Assembly (NCBI RefSeq): GCF_040729435.1
Contig: NZ_CP160398.1
Location: 2,046,001 to 2,110,000 of the forward strand
DNA from: Pseudomonas sp. HOU2
Lineage (GTDB): Bacteria; Pseudomonadota; Gammaproteobacteria; Pseudomonadales; Pseudomonadaceae
DNA length: 64,000 nt
Direction: 5' to 3'
Shown: positions 60,918-64,000 of the stretch, one piece after another
Position numbering within the stretch: position 1 is the stretch's first letter
Layout of the letters: each line of letters starts with the position of its first letter
Made by a program: the position numbers and the translations under genes
Notes under the pieces: model-generated
The model's database searches: none
Told to the model about the DNA's origin: nothing
The model's input: the letters and a program-made list of their open reading frames with translations, nothing else

Positions 60918-61628
60918 ATGGAATTAACCAGACGCATCCTCGTGGTCGAGGATGACCAACACATTGCTGACCTGATTTGCCTGCACCTGCGCGATGAGCA
61001 TTACGATGTCGTGCATTGCGCCGACGGCGACGAAGGCATGCGCCTGCTGCAGCAGGGACAGTGGGATGCATTGATCCTCGACCTGATGTTGCCGGGGGTC
61101 GACGGCCTGGAAATCTGCCGCCGCGCCCGGGCGATGGCGCGCTATACGCCGATCATCATCACCAGCGCCCGTTCCAGCGAACTGCACCGCATCCTGGGGC
61201 TGGAACTGGGGGCCGACGACTACCTCGCCAAACCGTTTTCGATGCTGGAACTGGTGGCCCGGGTCAAAGCCTTGCTGCGCCGGGTCGACGCCATGGCGCG
61301 CAATCTGAAAATGGACGCCGGCAGCCTCAGTCTCGATGGCCTGAACATCGACCCGATCACCCGCGACGTCGCCCTCAATGGTGAGCGCCTGGACCTCACT
61401 CCACGGGAGTTCGACCTGCTGTATTTCTTCGCCCGCCAACCGGGCAAGGTGTTCTCGCGCATGGACCTGCTCAACGCAGTGTGGGGCTACAGCCACGAGG
61501 GTTATGAACACACGGTGAACACGCACATCAATCGCCTGCGGGCGAAGATCGAGACCGACCCGGCGCAACCGACCCGCATCCTCACCGTGTGGGGCCGAGG
61601 CTATAAATTCGGTACGGAACAACCATGA
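60918..61628 (+). CDS. OmpR-family response regulator
   Basis: 236 residues from ATG (AAGGA 9 nt upstream; a TTG three codons earlier has no usable site). Receiver domain with phospho-acceptor Asp55 in LILDLMLPGVDG and Lys in AKPF, then a winged-helix DNA-binding domain (YKFG end). It is divergent from msrB with a 151-bp gap and overlaps the kinase gene (ATGA), so the Msr operon is a plausible target. Confidence 0.93.
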   Translation: MELTRRILVVEDDQHIADLICLHLRDEHYDVVHCADGDEGMRLLQQGQWDALILDLMLPGVDGLEICRRARAMARYTPIIITSARSSELHRILGLELGADDYLAKPFSMLELVARVKALLRRVDAMARNLKMDAGSLSLDGLNIDPITRDVALNGERLDLTPREFDLLYFFARQPGKVFSRMDLLNAVWGYSHEGYEHTVNTHINRLRAKIETDPAQPTRILTVWGRGYKFGTEQP

Positions 61629-63145
61629 AACTGACCCTGTCGCAGCGCCTGTCCGTTGTGTTCGCCGTGTTGCTGCTGGTGTGCTGCGGCACCTCGGCAT
61701 GGCTGCAGGTGCGCTCCAGCAAGATGCATGAACTGGAAGTGGTGCAAGGCCTGTCGCGGGATCTGGCACAGCACATCGCTCATGACACGGTGCTGATGGA
61801 CAGCAATGGCCTGATGCCCGGCGCCGTGCGCGAACTGTTCAGCAAACTGATGCTGGTCAACCCGAGTGTCGAGGTGTACCTGCTTGATACCGAGGGGCGG
61901 ATTGTCGGTAATGCTGCCCCCGAAGGCCACTTGCGGCGGGAGAAGGTCGATCTGGTTCCGGTGCAGCGTCTGCTTGCCGATCAGCCGTTGCCGATCCTCG
62001 GCGATGACCCGCGCAGCGTCGACGGGCGCAAGGTGTTCAGCGCCGCGCCATTGAAGGTCAATGGCAAACCGGCCGGCTATCTGTACGTAGTGTTGCTCAG
62101 CGAAGAACACGATCGGTTCGCCGAACGTGGCGCGACCAGTGCTGCACTCAATACGGCGTTGCTGTCGATCGGGCTGGTGGCGCTGTTGTGCCTGATCGCC
62201 GGTCTCACGGCGTTCAACCTGATTACCCGGCCATTGCGGCGATTGACCGACACCGTCAGCCGTTTCGACATTGATGGCGCGCCGCAACCTCTGCCGGCAC
62301 CTTCAGTGGCTGTGGATAAAAGCGCTGACCCGGATGAAATCGCCGTACTCGACGGTGCCTTCCGGCAGATGCAAAACCGATTGGGCGAACAGTGGCGCTC
62401 GTTGACCCGCCAGGATCAGGAGCGCCGTGAACTGGTGGCGAATATCTCCCACGACCTGCGCACGCCACTGGCCTCGCTGCACGGTTATCTGGAAACCCTG
62501 TCACTCAAGGACGCCACACTCACCGCCGAAGAACGCCGGCGTTATCTGGGCATTGCCCTCGATCAAAGCCGCAAGGTCGGCGGGTTGGCGCAATCGCTGC
62601 TGGAACTGGTGCGACTGGAGCACGGTTTCGTGCAGCCGGTACTGGAGCGCTTCTCGCTGATCGATCTGCTGCAGGACATCTTCCAGAAATTCGAACTGGC
62701 CGCCGAAGCTCGCCACGTTGAACTCAAGGCCAGCTTCGGGCCGAACCTGCCGACGGTCTGCGCCGACCTTGGCTTGATCGAAAGGGTACTGACCAACCTG
62801 GTGGACAATGCCTTGCGCCACACGCCTGCGGGCGGTGAAATCGAGCTGGATTTGAAACCCCTGGGCGCCTTGGTCGAAGTCACGGTCAGCGACACCGGCC
62901 CCGGCATCGCTCCCGAGTTGCGCGAAGGCCTGTTCCTGCGTCCGTTCAATATTGGTGGGGCGCGACGTGACGGTGGATTGGGGCTGCGCATCGTCCACCG
63001 TATTCTGCAACTGCACGGGCGTGAGATTCAGTTGATCGATGTCGCCGGGCGCGGGGCGACTTTCCGCTTCACGCTGCCGACCGATCAGCAAACCGCCGAA
63101 CAGTGGATGGTGCGCTCGATGAACCTGAACACGCCGGACAAATAA
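61625..63145 (+). CDS. Sensor histidine kinase
   Basis: 506 residues. Two transmembrane helices (about 8-28 and 175-197) border a periplasmic sensor, followed by a HAMP region, the HisKA box NISHDLRTPLASL (His near 276) and an HATPase domain with NALRH, DTGPGI and GLGLRIVHRI. Pairs with the upstream response regulator. Confidence 0.93.
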   Translation: MKLTLSQRLSVVFAVLLLVCCGTSAWLQVRSSKMHELEVVQGLSRDLAQHIAHDTVLMDSNGLMPGAVRELFSKLMLVNPSVEVYLLDTEGRIVGNAAPEGHLRREKVDLVPVQRLLADQPLPILGDDPRSVDGRKVFSAAPLKVNGKPAGYLYVVLLSEEHDRFAERGATSAALNTALLSIGLVALLCLIAGLTAFNLITRPLRRLTDTVSRFDIDGAPQPLPAPSVAVDKSADPDEIAVLDGAFRQMQNRLGEQWRSLTRQDQERRELVANISHDLRTPLASLHGYLETLSLKDATLTAEERRRYLGIALDQSRKVGGLAQSLLELVRLEHGFVQPVLERFSLIDLLQDIFQKFELAAEARHVELKASFGPNLPTVCADLGLIERVLTNLVDNALRHTPAGGEIELDLKPLGALVEVTVSDTGPGIAPELREGLFLRPFNIGGARRDGGLGLRIVHRILQLHGREIQLIDVAGRGATFRFTLPTDQQTAEQWMVRSMNLNTPDK

Positions 63146-63264
63146 TCCGCACCACCGGACTGTTGTTCCGTGACAACGCCGCCCCGCTCCCCTAAATTAA
63201 CCGGCCTGAAAAAGACCTCGCGCTTTCTCGTTTCCACTCAAGTTAAAAAAGTAGTGAAATTTCA

Positions 63265-63966
63265 ATGTCCGATTTCAACACCGCTGAATCCGTAGTCACC
63301 GAATCGTCCAAAGCGGAATACGAAAACTCCATCAATCTTTCACAACACCTTCCACAAGCCAAAATCATCAGCGAGATGGTGCTGGACGCGTTCCAGTCGA
63401 CCCGCGAAAGCGACCAGATCCGCGAGCTGCGCGCCGCGATCCGCCAAGCGCACGACAGCTTCGATGACGACAAGGCCTACGAGCTGATGGGCCAGCTCAA
63501 GGCGCTGAAAGACGCCGAAGCCGCCGACCTCGCCGCCCTTGAAGACCTGAGCAGCAAGTTCTCGATCGGCCGCATCCTGTCCTGCTTCAAGGACGATCCG
63601 GCGTTTCAGGAAATCGTCTACGGCCTCGCGCTCAAAGTGCTGAACCAGACCCATCAGGCGATCAGCAACCCGAGCGGCGGCAAGAGCAAGGCCGCCAAGA
63701 AGAAAGAACTCGAAATCTTCACCATCAGCAAGGACGGCAGCAGCGTGACCCTGCCGCTGCGCACCCCGCGTTCGCGTATGAACGTTGACCGTGAAGCGCT
63801 GGAGTTCCTCGGTTTCACCTTCGTCGGTGAAGGCGAAGAAGCCGAGTTGGAAGGCGAAACCTTCATCGACAACGCCGGCACCGAACACGCGATCAACCGC
63901 AAGAACATCATCACCGCCCTGCAACAGCAGACCGCGTTCGATGGTTACAGCATCGCCGCGCAGTAA
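63265..63966 (+). CDS. Conserved hypothetical protein
   Basis: 233 residues, no signal peptide or membrane segment. The N-terminal half is charged and helical (about 25-110), a Lys-rich stretch follows (SKAAKKKELEIF), and the C-terminal half looks beta-rich (about 145-233). Not recognised. A likely terminator arm (AAAAAGCCCCGC) begins at 63980 but is cut by the window end. Confidence 0.65.
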   Translation: MSDFNTAESVVTESSKAEYENSINLSQHLPQAKIISEMVLDAFQSTRESDQIRELRAAIRQAHDSFDDDKAYELMGQLKALKDAEAADLAALEDLSSKFSIGRILSCFKDDPAFQEIVYGLALKVLNQTHQAISNPSGGKSKAAKKKELEIFTISKDGSSVTLPLRTPRSRMNVDREALEFLGFTFVGEGEEAELEGETFIDNAGTEHAINRKNIITALQQQTAFDGYSIAAQ

Positions 63967-64000
63967 ATCCGGCGCCGACGAAAAAGCCCCGCACTGCGAT

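Overview
The window looks like chromosome of a Pseudomonas of the P. fluorescens group. This rests on gene order (guaB-guaA, leuA, der-bamB-yfgM-hisS-ispG-rodZ-pilW-rlmN-ndk-isc, suhB-trmJ-cysE-iscR, queA-tgt-yajC-secDF), on high-GC coding style, and on nine inverted pairs of short palindromic REP-type repeats in several families (core words TGTAGGAGCTGCC, GTGGGAGCGGGCTTGCCCGC, GTGGCGAGGGGAT). No species name can be given from sequence alone.

Layout. 1-2370: the 3' part of a large toxin-like gene with two copies of one domain, the first degenerate. 2453-5600: guaB-guaA. 5808-10602: a small Cys-rich protein, a TauE/SafE exporter divergent from a LysR regulator, xseA and a LytM-type M23 peptidase. 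10914-12760: leuA with a candidate leucine leader peptide. 12905-14832: an aminotransferase/omega-amidase pair. 15081-31059: a long minus-strand housekeeping block (der, bamB, yfgM, hisS, ispG, rodZ, pilW, rlmN, ndk, the isc iron-sulfur operon with IscR-box promoter, cysE), with trmJ and a divergent suhB. 33033-39139: a glycine-zipper protein and secF-secD-yajC-tgt-queA.

At 39248 lies tRNA-Leu(CAA). Its last 18 nt plus 54 nt of downstream sequence, terminator included, are repeated at 48096-48167 (70 of 72 identical by eye). This brackets an 8.8-kb island. The island holds a PAAR / glycine-zipper effector / DUF7079-like immunity module (39485-41164), a frameshifted relic, a GGAACA-repeat region, and a visibly A+T-rich five-gene operon (42173-47664). 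The operon encodes an all-alpha dUTPase (dUTPase_2), a phosphoribosyltransferase-like protein (PRTase-CE type), an ORC/Cdc6-like ATPase, an unrecognised protein with a CARF-like TG motif, and an orphan N6-adenine-type DNA methyltransferase. It is the best candidate in the window for a little-described anti-phage/conflict system. To the right of the repeat are an orphan second immunity gene, a toxin-tail remnant and a nonsense-mutated DUF6429-like gene.

49228-54940 carries poorly known genes, including three tandem paralogous membrane proteins and a PhoD-like phosphatase. 55058-57698 has an ArgD-family aminotransferase divergent from a LysR regulator, and a GNAT acetyltransferase. 57709-63145 is an apparent envelope methionine-sulfoxide repair cluster (exported MsrA, DipZ, Tat-type MsrB) divergent from an OmpR-type two-component system. 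A conserved hypothetical gene ends the window.
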